The notes under the pieces are model-generated. The model saw only the letters and a list, made by a program, of their open reading frames with translations. It made no database searches and was not told the origin of the DNA. The translations under genes were made by a program, and so were the position numbers. Shown one piece after another: positions 10,146-61,111 of a stretch of DNA of 64,000 bases (positions are counted from its first letter, which is position 1; every line of letters starts with the position of its first letter). The stretch covers positions 7,206,001 to 7,270,000 of the forward strand of contig WPIO01000002.1 of assembly GCA_009760855.2 (NCBI GenBank), given 5' to 3'. Source of the stretch: Cristatella mucedo (lineage: Eukaryota; Bryozoa; Phylactolaemata; Cristatellidae).

Positions 10146-10685
10146 CAAAGACCATTGTCGGCCGTTAAAGTAAAGTCAAGGTCGGCTGATATGCAGCGTC
10201 CTTTATATAGGGGCAAGATATCCTGTACGGTTACTAGTACCATTTGCAGCGGGCAATAAGGGATAGTCAAATGAAGGACTCGAACCAACGCAAGTGAGTT
10301 TTCTAGCGTGCGCTCAGTCTAAGCGGTTTTCAGTTCGCTCTCGGTGTAGTTTGACGCTCCGACAGCAAGCAAGCGACGGTACAGAAACGCCGTCGTGTCC
10401 GAGAACAACTTCGTGTATTTTCTCTCGCAGCGCGACATGTCATGGCCGTCCTCTCGTGTGCCCGCGTTCGCACTGCTCCCTTCTCTGCTGGCCGTGACTC
10501 ACAACCATAGAACATCTAATCATTAAGCCATAATCCCCCCATAAATAAACCGTAAACCGATAAAACCATAACCCTGCAATAAACCATAAAACCACATTCG
10601 GTAGCCAGCGGACGTCAACACACGCTCACGCTCGCTTGCATGTAGAGGTAAGGCGAAAAAAGACAACGGTCACCTGACCGAAAGC
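10146..10685. other. No gene recognised; upstream flank of the CDF promoter region
   Basis: Contains an AT-rich strip with repeated ATAAACC/ACCATAA words (about 10515-10590) and otherwise nothing recognised. It may hold distal promoter or 5' UTR sequence of the CDF gene, but no start site can be placed. Confidence 0.3.
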
Positions 10686-11193
10686 ATGTGCGTCGTCTGC
10701 CCAGCGACAGCGCTGCCAGCCGATGGGCAGCTGCTTCCGCTGACGAAAACGCCCGACACGACGCTAGCGGCTAGGCTTCGCCGACCGCTGCAGAGTGAGA
10801 ACCGCTACCGGCTGCCAGCGCCGCAGCCCAGCAAGCCAGCGGGTCGCCGGAGTGGGAGGGGGGGGGAAGGGTAGCCAATTATGGGATGCGTGGCAGTTTA
10901 CTGCAGCCGCCGACGAGCTCTGCGCGTTGCGTCACCAATCCCCCCATGCAGCGTCAGCCACGGCGGCAGCGACTCATCACCTTTATCACGGGCGCCGGCG
11001 ACACCCCCCCCGGAAGCTACGCGCACTCGCGCCGGCGCTGCGGTTCCTGCAGTTTCCAGCCATTCAAGGTCGCGCTGGGCTGTGGCCGCGCATCGACCCG
11101 GCTTTCTTCCGCTCGACGCGCCCCCAGGCGAAGCCGAGGACGAGCCGACCGCCTCCTCGGGGGTGAGCGCCGCTTGACGAGTTGCGTTAGGGA

Positions 11194-49681
<38,488 letters not shown>

Positions 49682-49842
49682 GAAAAGGAAGTTGTCAACT
49701 GATTCGTGTGGCATGCACGGTGTCATCAAACGTTAAGCAGACGTAGGACGGCTCAAATGGATGGAGCAGAAGCCACGAGGGATGAGCAGGCGGGTATTTA
49801 GCTTCCTTTTCAATGTGACGTCACGGGACGTAGTTTTTTTCA

Positions 49843-49912
49843 GTCTGAGTTCTCTGAGAGCGCTATATCGAACGCTTTGTTATTGTTATTAGTATTATCA
49901 TTATTATTCTTA
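49843..49912 (+). mobile_element. Degraded family A terminus
   Basis: CTGAGTTCTCTGAGAGCGCTATATCGAACG-type sequence (in shorter blocks: GAGTTCTCTGAGAGCGCTAT, then TTATTGTTATTAG). A piece resembling the reverse of the family A 3' UTR (TTTAGCTTCCTTTTCAATGT) precedes it at about 49795-49820. Confidence 0.55.
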
Positions 49913-51906
49913 AGTAGTGCATTGCAGAGGTTTTGCAAGCATTAGGCCTATTGCTCGGGTTTTCCCATGCGTCATCCTCTGTCCGGGATTCCCCAGAGTT
50001 TTCGCATCGTCATCTTTACATCCGTGGCTAACTCATCTTGACAACTCTCAAACCGTCGAGGTATGATTTCAGTGAGGTCTATCTAATGACTCTATTGCAT
50101 ACGCGTGCTGCTCACTACTGCAATGCTAGTTTGCGGCAGACCTCGGCTCATTCTAGTGCCCATTTTCGTATTCGCCAGCCGGAATTTTCGTCCCTAACTA
50201 GTGCCCTTGAATGCAGCTGCCGCACGATCGCCTTTGCTAGCCGTGTAGAGGTCGATGTCGGTCGATCCTTTCTCGCTGTCGAGATTTGCCACTGTTATAC
50301 TTTACAAAGCACCGTCGTCCTCGTCAGTCGTACCAGGAGTACTCCTCGATGATTGGCATTTCCTTAGCTCAGCACTACAGGTGTCGGACCGTCCCACGTG
50401 AGTACGGCTCTAGCAGGAGGGGGACAATCCGGCGTCTTCGCTGTATGCCGCGAGAAACCTCGAATACTTCGGCTAGGCGTTAGTCCAGGGGTAGAAGAAC
50501 TCGGCTCACGCGAGCTGTCTGAACGGTAAGTAGGCTGCTCAGCCATTCCACTAGCACGAGTTCTGCTAGGGCATACACACCAGTCGTGCCGAATTCGTGC
50601 GATCTATACCTTTTCCCGCCTTATCTTGACCGACCTACAGCATAAAGCCGTATCCAAGTAGTTTGACTCTACTCTTCCGCCGAAGGTCGACTCCTCTTGC
50701 GTCTTGGCATGTGGCCAAGATCAGAGGGACAGGCCGTTAAAGTTGTGTCCGGCTGGGTCTAAGTCTCACTATCGCAAGGAGGTGCAGCCGGGTCGACGAT
50801 TAAGGTAGGCAGACAGGACAGGTTTGCAGTTCGTTGCGTGACAGTGTCTCAGCCGGCGGCTGTTCTAGTGGAAGTCTCACGGAGACAGCTGGTCACTCTC
50901 GCGGTAAACGAGACTGCTTTATTCCTCTTAGCGGGCACATATGTGGGAGCCCAATCAATCGCAGCAGACGACACGAAATATAACCTGCATCAGTGGCCCG
51001 AAGCTGAGCTGCTTCAATGGCTTAACTATTGGCCGCAGGTGAGGCGTGTGCATTAGTGTCAGGCACTTCGCTAATTACAGCAGAAGCCACAGGCGCACGC
51101 GACAAGTTTCACTTTCGCCTTCTCCTTTTACACCGCTCGAGGTACTCGTGCGTTACCTCTATATAACATGCTGCACCTAAACTTGTATACACTGCGCCGA
51201 CCTCACGTGCCGCACGATCGTCACGCATCTGGGAAGTCGCTTCTAATACCTTTGATTGTAAAGCAGCGTCCGAAGCAAAGTACAGACGCAGATTAAAGCA
51301 GTCCTAGTGTGATTAGCTCAGCGGATTACCGTTCGAGCATGATTGTGACCCTGACGGCTCAACCGCCGCGTCAAGATACTCTCGCAGCCTAACGTATTTT
51401 GTGCGAGCGATCTCAGTATCACCAGTAATTGCACTTTTTAACGGCAACAGCTGCATTTGCGATGTAGACAGGTTCGGCCGGTATATGCCTGCGAGCTCGA
51501 ATGAGGTCGAAGATTATGTCTCGGTCCTTTTCCACGGTAACGAAATTCTTGTGCCACACTGCTTTGTGTTAATTAAGCTACTCGCTATGCTGAAAAATTG
51601 TTTGCCTAGTACTAGATAATTACGATTGTCTAAAACTGGGTACCAGATTATCTATTTGACTTAAGATTATTGAATGTCTAAATAAGGAAATATCCCAGCA
51701 GTGACCTCGTGGCTAATCGTACATATCACGCGAGATCAAGGTAGTCAAAAAAGGAAATACGAAAAAAGCTAGCTGGACAAGGCATCTTTAAAACGCGACT
51801 CATTGTGAACTGCTGAGATTAGAGTATGTTGTTTGAACATTGTAAATCAAACGAAAACCGTAAGGTAGAAAAGCACAAAGTTATGCCGGGCATCTTTGCT
51901 TTTAAC
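49913..51906. other. No gene recognised
   Basis: About 2 kb of moderate-GC sequence. Several short open frames exist on both strands but none matches a family, and no splice-bounded coding block can be defended. Confidence 0.3.
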
Positions 51907-52018
51907 ATGGTGTTACTCACCATTCAATCGCGTTTCCCTTTGCAGCAAATGTAAACCACCTAAAAAGAGATTGAGTTCTCTGAGTGCGCTTTATCAAGTG
52001 CATTATTATTATTATTAA
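51907..52018 (+). mobile_element. LINE family A, 112-bp 3' terminus
   Basis: Reads ACATGGTGTTACTCACCATT, CTTTGCAGCAAATGTAAACC and AAAAAGAGATTGAG ... GCTTTATCAAGTGCATTATT. It is the shortest clean insertion carrying the whole terminal hairpin region. Confidence 0.88.
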
Positions 52019-53009
52019 AACCTTGAATATAAATATCTTTTATGGAATGGCACAAACGATAATAATAATGCTAAAAATAAAGCAAGCTATATATCGCTAT
52101 CAGAGAAGTAAATATATTTCTAGTCAATTATGTTTGCTGCATGAGAAGCAATGGCTATTCCCATCCACCAGTTCTAACTGACCTCTACAGGTATTGAAGG
52201 ACTATGTATCCGTCCGAGTGGTACCGATAATAGTCTGGCTACTAAGACTTGAGACAGGACTGTAGGTGCAGATTACAACTCTGCGGTTAGACACCGTGAT
52301 GATAGAGGCTAGGATTATCACTATCAAAGGAGGCTTTCGTAAGCTGCTCAGCCAGACTGATATCCAATAGCAAAAGAACGGTCTAAGTGACAGGAGACTT
52401 CTCATCCAAACACCCTAACCACTTACAAGTTTCCAGTGAAGGAGTGAAAGAGTTCAACTAAAATGCTATGCTGACGTTTTACATGTGTTCTGATTGAGTG
52501 CAGTCCAGCTAGTCAGTTCTTCAAAGGCGGCAAAGGGCAAAGGCACGTTCTCTACTTCAACTGCTGTTACAAGCGTTTGAAAAACGCCTCGGAGAGTGCC
52601 GTCCGCTCAGCCAGGAAGGAATGTGTGCTCGGCGTCACGACCACCAGACCAATAATACCAATTGTCTCTTGGAAGCATAAATCACGACTCGTAGAAGCAG
52701 AGTGAAATGCATGCAATTGTGCAGACAACTACAGAGTACAGTCACCAAACGTATTAGCCGTACTTCACACCTTTGTTGAGCGCCTGCACAAGACCACGTG
52801 CTGTTGCAGACTATTTTCCATTTTTCTGACTGACCGTTGGCTGTCTTGTGTACAGAGTAGCCCAAATATTATGCATTCTGCTTCTGTCGTGTGTAATTCT
52901 TAATTCTGGTCCCTCACGTGCTTGCCTCTGCTTATGACATGCACTATTACCAGTTCTTAAGGGACACGAAGAGACATAGACACTAATGGCAGAACATAAT
53001 TTAGTTCCA
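52019..53009. other. No gene recognised
   Basis: AT-rich near 52020-52120, otherwise average. No coding or repeat family is recognised. Confidence 0.3.
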
Positions 53010-53470
53010 CGTACTACTTATGACGCAATCGTTTGAAATTCGATTAAGACATTTTAAACTCCAGTGCTTGAATTTGATTAACTGCCTGACGAGGAACCAG
53101 TGCAGATTGATGAGACGTGACATGAATTGGCAGTCGTCAAGTTTACGTAAAACAAGCCTAGCTGCCGATTTTTGCACAGCCAGTAAGCATTTTAGTGCAT
53201 AGATAGTATAATAACTGCTCAGAGTGAGTTACAGAGGGAAGTCAGGCAAGAACGGATTGGCTATATTATCCTTATATAATCAAGCCTCAATGCCGTGACG
53301 CTGTAAGTGGGCAGATTTGACTGTGGAGCTTATGTCGCTGTCTAATGAAAGGTCACTTTTAAGCAGGACGACCAGATTGCTTGCAGTTGCCACGGGAGAT
53401 ATGCTGGATGGCCCAATTTTTGGGGTCAAGCTAAATAATTTGATTGTAACACATGGTTTTCCAAATAAAT
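53010..53470 (-). mobile_element. LINE family A, decayed RT fragment
   Basis: On the + strand the order CGAGGAACCAGTGCAGATTG, AAAACAAGCCTAGCTGCCGA, GACTGTGGAGCTTATGTCGC, GAGATATGCTGGATGGCCCA follows the reference (about 4110-4470). Both ends are eroded. Confidence 0.7.
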
Positions 53471-54000
53471 CAGGATATATACTTCGTGCTTACAAACCCT
53501 CGATTTATCTTTTTCTGTATTTACTGTCTCAATTGGCGAATTCTTTCACCGCTGGTTTGCATATAAATCAGTGCCAATAATACATCACTCGCTGTGAGAA
53601 TCAAAGGAATCGCGAGTCTTTTGTATTTTTGAGTGCATAATTTACTTAAATTGGGCTCGAAGCTCCAGGATCGTTCGATTTCAATCTTTCAGATCAAGCC
53701 AGTTCACGGTACTGAGCAATGAAGAATGGTTTAGGGTTGAGCCAAGAGTATGACCTTGACGAGTGGCTCTTAGCGTTGCAGAGCTGACAATAATGTCAAG
53801 CTTAAAGGATAATGAGAATCGGATGGCACAAGTAATTATCATGTCACGCGATTGGCTGACATACTTTCGAAATTTTTTTTATAACGTCTCTATATTTATA
53901 TTTGTTTGCATGTTTCATTGGTTGATGGATTGCTATCGATCGGTGCTTTCAGGAGGGTGTTGTCTAGCGAAGTACTAAATCCTATAATTGCTTGTTGAGC

Positions 54001-54150
54001 CTCACTTGTATAGCGGCAGAAGAGCCTCAACGGCTTTCACCACCGCTTGAAGTTGGCAATAAAGGCTCGCCCACTGCAGGATTCGAAACCACAACCTCGG
54101 TCGGGAAGAGCGAGCCCCATAACTCCTGTGCTATCACGGCCCACACATTG
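54001..54150 (-). mobile_element. SINE-1 copy (- strand)
   Basis: On the - strand: GGGCCGTGATAGCACAGGAG, a B box (GGTTTCGAATCCTGCAGTGG), the body CTTCAAGCGGTGGTGAAAGC, and GGCTCTTCTGCCGCTATACA. It is the best preserved copy of SINE-1. Confidence 0.8.
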
Positions 54151-54447
54151 AAGCATGCGTCCACCTAACTTGCTGCACAGTAGCCATTTTTTCATGCCTA
54201 CTGCACTTATTTAGTTGTATTTGTGAAGTCCTACATTAGCTTCACTTAGTGCACTGTAATCTTTTTACCATTCACGAGAATGAGATCTCTCATAAATTGC
54301 CCGCCGTACATTTACGCATGACTTTCGTGTGCATCCGTCGCAAAACCTTCCCTAGCCCGATGCTTTCTCACCTGAGTATTTTGCATTTTGCAGAGGGTTT
54401 TCTTACATGCCTTTAACGTATTCTATTTGCTGTGACATGTTTCCAGG

Positions 54448-54835
54448 GCTCGTCCAATCCTACGAAGAGCTGATTAAGAAATTCTTCAAGCCACGCACAA
54501 AGCAAGATGGGCCAACTCCTGCGGCTGTTGGCGGAGGCTTCGGGTGGCTTCAGGTCGTCTTACCGAGAAAGCCAGCTCGAAGGGCTCGCACCAACTTTCC
54601 CAAATTAAGACTTGTAGCACGTGGGGAAGAAGATCACCAGGTTTATTTGGAACGTCCAGCAAGCTGATGAGACCAGGGCTGCTGAGCAGGCAGAGCGCCT
54701 TCGAGGCACAGCGCTGGGCGCCTCCACAAAAAACGGGGACTATCTTTTCTCAGAATCGCTAGGGAAACCCGCGAGGCGACGCCGAGGGAGGAGGGGGTTC
54801 GGAGAAGCTAAGCAAGTCAAATAGACGGCTTGTAA
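54448..54835 (+). other. Possible exon or retrocopy remnant of unknown gene
   Basis: After a TTTCCAG trinucleotide acceptor-like site, one frame reads GLVQSYEELIKKFFKPRTKQ and continues to about 54665. Other frames stay open to 54762 and 54824. The base use is richer in G and C than the flanks. No family is recognised. It may be a frameshifted gene fragment or simply chance open frames. It ends about 56 bp before the hAT element. Confidence 0.25.
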
Positions 54836-54891
54836 AAAACTTGCAGCTTTAGGAGCTGTATCCAATAGGGAGCCACCGTGTATGGCTAGGG

Positions 54892-57187
54892 CAGACACGG
54901 GCCGTATACGGCCCCTTGAGCTTTTCACTCTGGCCCGCCGGAATCGTCCACGATATATTATTAAATTAAATTTTATTATAAAGACACTTCAATAATTTTA
55001 CCTAGTTGTAATTCCCATCTTTCCTCAGCAGATGGCGCACCCAGAAGACATTGACCCTTGAGTGTGATGTTTTACGGTTACTCTATACTTCATTTTGTCC
55101 CTTTGTACTTTCAGCCCTTCAGTAAAAATTAGCAGACCGAAGAAAAGAAAAGTAGACAGTGAGTGCCGAGTGTTCAATTTCAATTTCAGTTCAATTTCAA
55201 AGAGTGGACAACAAAATATTGTTTCACTGAAGTCCGATCAACAGCTGTATGTCTGATATGCCAAGAAACTGTAGCAGTTTTTATAGAATACAACATCAGC
55301 CGTCATTTTGCCACAAAACATTCTAACTACGCCAGTCACCAGTCTCCACAAGAACGGGCGGCTACAGCTCAGAGATTGATGGCTAATTTACAGACTCAGT
55401 AAAACCTTTTTCACAGACAAACTGCGATTCAAGAGTCAAGTACTAAGGCAAGATTTTTACTAGCATTCAAATTAGCAAAGGCCAGTAAGCCCTTCTCCGA
55501 TGGCGAATTTTTAAAAGGTGAGACAGCTTGTCTCTTGAGACCGGAGAGCAAAGGCAAATTTGAAAAAATCAGTTCATCACACAGAACTGTGACTCGTTGT
55601 GTGGAATTGATTGACAAAGATATAGCATGCAAATTAAACAAAAAGGCGGAGTCCTTTAAGTTTTATTCACTAGCGCAGGATGAAAGTAACGACTTAAAAG
55701 ACACTGCTCAGCTCCAAATTTTTATCCGAGGGACTATTGACAATTTTGAGATCACAGAAGAGTTTTTGACCATGGAGTCCATGAAAGGAAAAACGAGGGG
55801 AGAGGACTTGCATAACTAGGTGTCGGCTGTGATCGAGAGAATGAAACTACCTTGGAGTAAACTTGCCAATGTCACCACGGATGGTCGCCAAATTTAACTG
55901 GGAAAAAGTTGGGCTGCTAAAAAGACTTCAGGAAAAATTAAGAGAGGAAAATCCTGATGAGGATGTTATTTTTTTTCACTGCATCATTCATCAGGAAGTA
56001 CTGTGTAAGTCTATATTGCAGCTAAATCATGTCGTGAATCCAGTCGTAAAACATGTTAACTTTATACGAGAAAGGGAACTTCAGCATCGTCAGTTTATAG
56101 CGTTCCTGGAAGAAACCGATGAAGATCACCAAGACTTACTTTACCACTATCGTGTGCGCTGGCTAAGTTAGGGCAAAGTCTTTCAAAAAGAGTGCGGGAG
56201 CTGAAGGAGGAGATCACTGAATTTTTGGAGTTAATGAGGAGATCCGACGAGTTTCTCGAGCTAAGTGACAAGAACTGGTTTTGTGACTTGGCGTTTATTG
56301 TGGACATACTTTCGCACATGAATGAGCTGCACACCAAGCTACAGAGGAAAGGTCAATGTACGACATATACACAAATGTTATGGCCTTCAAATCCAAGCTG
56401 ACTTATTTCTCCAGAAAAATCTCAAACAAATCTTTCACTCATTTCTCCACACTAGCCATGCCGAAAGAGGCGATCCGAAACGCGCAGAAATACAGCAAAT
56501 CACTGGACGACCTGCACGGAGAATTCTTTCCCGTCGTTTCTGTGACTTTGAAAGAATTGAAAAGTCACCAGCTGGTGTCCTGTCCCCTATCACAAGACCC
56601 CGAAACAACAGCACCACAGGAGCTGCAGTTGGAACTGATAGATCTTAAGTCTGACTCTGTATTGAAGGATAAGTTCAACTCTCTTAAACTGAACGAATTG
56701 TACGCTTCACTGAACGAAGCCGCGTTTCCAAACCTCCGGAGGATGGCACAGAAGATGCTGACGTTGTTTGGCTCAACCTATGTGTGTGAACAGACATTCA
56801 GCTTCATGAACATCAACAAAGCCCGTCACAGATCCAAGTTAACTGACCAACACCTCGGAGCTATCTTGAGAACTGTCACAACAAATATAACGCCAGACAT
56901 TGAAGCACTTGCAAAAAAATAAGACCAACAACACTGTTCCCACTGAAACTGAATGGGAGTTTATTACTACGCTATTAAATTGATTAATTTGTAAAACAAT
57001 TTTTACAATAAACTAAGCGCAAAAGTGCTTTATTTCGTGTTAAAAGCAAAATCTTTTCATGTAATGGTTTTTACATTTAATTTATGTTAGTTCACACAAA
57101 CACACCATTCTCCTTTTCTGGCCCGGCCCCTCTGTCAAATTTTAGAAACTATTGTGGCCCGCGAGTCAAAATGTTTGCCCACCCCTG
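54892..57187 (+). mobile_element. hAT (Charlie-like) DNA transposon, nearly complete, inactive
   Basis: The left end reads CAGACACGGGCCGTATACGG, then CCCCTTGAGCTTTT and GGCCCGCC. The right end reads GGCCCGCGAGTCAAAATGTT and TGCCCACCCCTG. These are the CAGGGGTGGGCA-type ends of hAT/Charlie elements. GGCTAGGG (54884-54891) and GGCTAGAG (57188-57195) flank it, an 8-bp target duplication with one mismatch, exactly the hAT size. Length is about 2.3 kb. A single broken transposase gene lies inside. Confidence 0.9.
55163..56922 (+). pseudogene. hAT transposase pseudogene (ZBED/GTF2IRD2-like)
   Basis: Order of parts: a BED-type zinc finger (CLICQETVAVF...HFATKH, C-x2-C then H-x4-H) near 55250-55320; an RNase H-like core with SHRTVTRCVELI and YSLAQDESND (55560-55690); HCIIHQEVLC (55975-56010); and a hAT dimerisation domain (LYASLNEAAFPNLRRMAQ and CEQTFSFMNINKARHRSKL) at about 56698-56850. 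The frame is broken by stops at 55400-55402 and 55817-55819 and by shifts near 55890, 56175 and 56350. The last 188 codons (56356-56922) are open. Its relatives gave rise to the GTF2IRD2 and ZBED host genes of mammals. Here it is a decayed transposase. AATAAA at about 57007 may be its polyadenylation signal. Confidence 0.9.
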
Positions 57188-57195
57188 GGCTAGAG

Positions 57196-58239
57196 GTTAG
57201 CGAGGGTTCCACCTGGCCTAACGAGCCTAGGTTTAGGACCGGTCTGATTAGGAGCCAGCTGTCGCTCTAGACTTTGCCTTCTGCCTAACTGTCAGCACAT
57301 TTACCTATAAAAAGCAGACTAGCTCTGATGAGCCTACTAAATGTGATCAGCAGTCTAAGGTTATAAGCATTTAGCCGCGTTGCTTCTGGTTGCTCTAGCT
57401 CGGGCACTGCTGGGGGATGTTGGACGCCCACTCAATGTCATAGCATAGACACACGGGAAATTATCTTGGATTTGTGACGTAGGGATACTATATCCCGTAT
57501 CGAGATTCTTAAAAAGCGAGCTATCTAACTACGTCTAGCGTGCGTCGCCGAGAAGAGTTATAAGCGTTCGGGCTAGATCGCTTCAAAATGAGAGCGTGGC
57601 AGTTTATTTTTTTGTCTATTGAGATGTCAAGTGAGGCTGATTATTTAACTTTCGTGCTCACGCTAAATAGCTTTTTTGTAGAAGAAAACCGTTAACCAAA
57701 GAGAGACCTGAGGTGCGATGTCTGTCACGGCTCTTTGGCCTGTATCCTATTCAAGCAACGACTCCACATCGTATGCTCTGAGTATTGTACTCGCGTACCA
57801 GATGAATGTCCCAGCTGCAAGAAAGAGGTTCGTGCGGGGATTTTTAAGTCATATTGGGATCCGTAGGATCGCGCAACCGCACGCTGTGGCCGTGACTGTG
57901 AGTCCGTGAATTATAATCGCTGGATTGTCACGGCAGCACTTCCACGACCGTAGAAAGAGAGCTAGTGAAAGGAAGGGTAGTAGTAGCAACCGGTTCTGTT
58001 TGATCGCCGTATGGGTCTAATTGGCAGCCTTGAGTAATCGGAATTAGTTAAAAGGAGAGGCCCTCATTTCGAACTCAGTGATCCCATTCGACGGATCGGT
58101 AGCGAACAGGCGGTCTACCTGATGGTTTGAAGGAGAGAGCATCTGATGCCCGAATAGTGCTAGCTAGCACAGAGGCTAGCTAGTCCAATCATTTTTCCAT
58201 GAGCAAGGAATCTGCTTCTCAATAGAACAAATGTAAATG
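57196..58239. other. No gene recognised
   Basis: Average composition, no repeat family or coding similarity found. Confidence 0.3.
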
Positions 58240-58261
58240 CTCACTGAATTCACAGCAGCAC

Positions 58262-58390
58262 CTATACATAACGGGCAGAAAAGCTTTGCTGCAACAGCTG
58301 CCGCTTGCAGTGGGAATTAAGGAATAACTTGCTGCAGGACTCGAACCCACGACCTGGGCTGTGAAGTGCCAGTATCATACCTCCAGAAAA
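58262..58390 (-). mobile_element. Probable SINE fragment (SINE-1-like)
   Basis: On the + strand CATAACGGGCAGAAAAGC, CCGCTTGCAGTGGGAATTAA, and then a reversed B box (GCAGGACTCGAACCCACGAC). This follows the SINE-1 layout in reverse with substantial divergence. Confidence 0.55.
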
Positions 58391-59004
58391 ACGCTGTTCT
58401 AATCTTACAACACATCTCGAGGCTTAGAATCCAAGTGTTTGGAAATCTTTCGTTATCACTACGAACACATGTGGCTTCAATACCATTTTGGGCAGCTAAA
58501 GAAAGAGAGAGAGAAAAATAGCTACGGTGCTGTAAGCTTTTTTGCACAATTATTTACGAAAAACGTGGCTACGCTACTGCTGGCCACCGGGTCTCAGCCT
58601 AGTGGTAAGGATTGCAATCTTTTTTACCCTGGTTATGAGTTTAGAGTGTCATTGCCAAAAAAAACATTGCCCCACTCCGACTGAAGTCACAGCAGCATCT
58701 CTCAGCAACGTTCTCGCCAAGTTGGACGCGTAAAGCAACGCACTCTGCCCCGAGTTATAGGCGAACAGCTTGAAAGCAGAGCTGCAATTAAGCGGTTAAA
58801 ATGCTTTCAGCGGCCTGTTTGCCATTTTAATCAAGCGACACTGCTTAGCCAATGTTTGCGTTTTCAGCCCCTCCGAAACTAGCGTTAAAGGAACTTCGTC
58901 CGTGATGACGTCTCCAAGGTACAAATTGGCGGTCGCGGCGCGTTCAAATGCAACGTACCAATCCTCAACGTATGACCGGTGGAGCTTTCGCGAAAAGTAA
59001 AAGC

Positions 59005-59009
<5 letters not shown>

Positions 59010-59096
<87 letters not shown>

Positions 59097-59141
59097 GACA
59101 GAGAGACAGAGAGACAGAGAGAGACAGAGAGAGACAGAGAG
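59010..59141 (+). repeat. (GA)n / (GAGACA)n microsatellite
   Basis: About 80 bp of pure GA followed by GAGACA variants. Glu/Arg and Ser/Leu frames here are spurious. Confidence 0.97.
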
Positions 59142-59247
59142 TTGGACAAGGTGTCGCAAGTGAAGTGTCGTATCAGGAGGGGCGACAGGTGAATGCCTGG
59201 AAACGCATGAGGTGCCCAACAGCATTCGATTGTGCTTCCTTCACACT

Positions 59248-59322
59248 ATATGTAAAGTGCCTAGATAGAGATTGAGTTCACAGTGGGCGCTATATCAAAT
59301 GTATTTTTATTATAACTATTAT
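59248..59322 (+). mobile_element. Family A-type 3' terminus, about 75 bp
   Basis: ATGTAAAGTGCCTAGATAGA, GATTGAGTTCACAGTGGG, then CGCTATATCAAATGTATTTT and a short tail. No further family A sequence is present upstream. Confidence 0.72.
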
Positions 59323-60952
59323 CGGTAGCATCAATCGACCCGCGAAGTGGCTCCAGAGATATAGAAATGCTTGGATCCTGAATCGTTTTCTGCAACCATT
59401 TGCGGGCAAAATGAGCGAAACGAATTAAGTTCGGCCCGTCAGTCAGCCTTCCTCCCCCCCCCCGCTGCCGGCCTCGTGGCAATCGTGGGAGTTCAGATGC
59501 AACCAGCAGCCGCTGTAGGCAACGACCACCATCGCAGGCCAAAGGCAAAATGCTGTTTGGCATCGGTGTAACTATCGCTTGCCCTCTGGATTGGGAATGA
59601 AGGATTTCGGTGATCCGAAGTTCCGCTACTCGGCGATGCTACTTCTGAGGGCTTTAATCCGCCCAGCGTCCAGCATATTCGGCGCCGGTCATTCTGTTGG
59701 TTCGGGCTCAGGCAGGATTCGGTTTCGGATTGGGCAGGCTTGCCCATCCGACCGCCACAACTGGTCCTCTACCGGCCGCTCAGTTGGCTGGCTCGCTCGC
59801 CCGAGCTCGTATATCGATTTCGACTCCTTGAGGTCCTCTTGCAAGCTGTCCGTCCTTGGAAAGCTGACGGCAAGAGCCCGTAAGCAGCTAGCCAAGGGTT
59901 GAAAGGCCAACAGCCACACGTGGGCGGGTCCTAATAGTCAATTGTTTCGCATTCGCCGTTTCGCCGCTGGCACTTAAACTGTACTCGAGCTACAAACGCA
60001 GTGCGCGCATAGCGGGGCTAGCACTTACCGATGGACGACAACCTGCGAACCTGGCGCCTCGAAGCTAGGAGGCTAGAAAGTTTTCTCGGGGCGGTACCGG
60101 AGGAACGTGGCTGGTGTCGTCGGCCAAGTAGAGGGCCGTGCGTCACCGGAATACTCGATTGGATTGGAAGATAACGCGAAATGGGTAGCTCCGAAGCTCA
60201 CCGTCGTCTATATCGTCAACTGGGAACGCCCGCCGATACGCCGCAGGCGTGTGAGGACCGTATTAGTGGCGACATCTGGCGGCGGGCCGTCTGGAAATGG
60301 CCGTCAGCATTCTTTGTCATCCGCAGACTTGCTCAATTGTTGCAGCGGTGCTTGCTATTCGCCGTGCTTTTTTTGAGACACGTGAGCTCAAATTGGTCAT
60401 GTTGTACCGCAGCAACACAGTGTCTAGAATCCCAAGAACATTTTATTATATTTGCCCAGCAGAAACGTCGTGGGATACGAAAAGTGCAGCCCCTTGCAAT
60501 AAATTGCAGCTGAACCGCGGGGAGGACCTAAGCAGTCATAATTATAATGGGTTAACTGTGAAAACGGCAAAGTAGGGAAAAGTAAGCGGAGATTTCGCAG
60601 CATTTGAAAGACTATTTTGCCAAATCAACTGTTTAATACAATCAAGTATTTGGCGCAATCGCAGCACTTCTTTATAACGACAAAGCATCTATATGGACAC
60701 TTGCCGGATGCCTCATTGTTACGTATTCTTATACCGAGGTTAGCACTGAGAATCGGTAGTGCGAAGTCACAATTTGATAACGCTTTCACGTCCACTGGAA
60801 GCTCAAAAGACTGTAATCAATATCTGCTGTTGCCTACTCACAAATACATTAAAAACCATCAATGCGAGGTGACTGCTGCTCTTAAATTTCTCGATATGCT
60901 ATGACTGACTTAGCGTGTTTCTTAAGCTCGGTTTTCTGGTTAAACCCCGGGA
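59323..60952. other. CpG-richer sequence without recognised gene
   Basis: Two or three overlapping open frames of about 100 codons (59579-59902, 60181-60513) lie here. None shows a known motif, and the base composition alone could keep them open. Confidence 0.3.
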
Positions 60953-61111
60953 CAGTGTTTCTTCCAAAAATGCTGCGACCTTTTAATAAAGTTCCTCATG
61001 TTGTGGCGACCTCCAACCAAAATTGTTGTGTGCAAAATGTGGAAATGCGTGTTCTCCGATGGTCTTACGCGTCGCTCGACCCCCAAGAGGGCCGCAGGTT
61101 GAGAGCCACTG
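60953..61111. mobile_element. hAT-type MITE, copy 2
   Basis: CAGTGTTTCTTCC at the left and GCAGGTTGAGAGCCACTG at the right, with shared interior blocks TTGTGGCGACCTCCAA and AATGCGTGTTCTCCGATGG. Same family as 13504-13687, about 25 bp shorter and more diverged at the left end. Confidence 0.78.
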
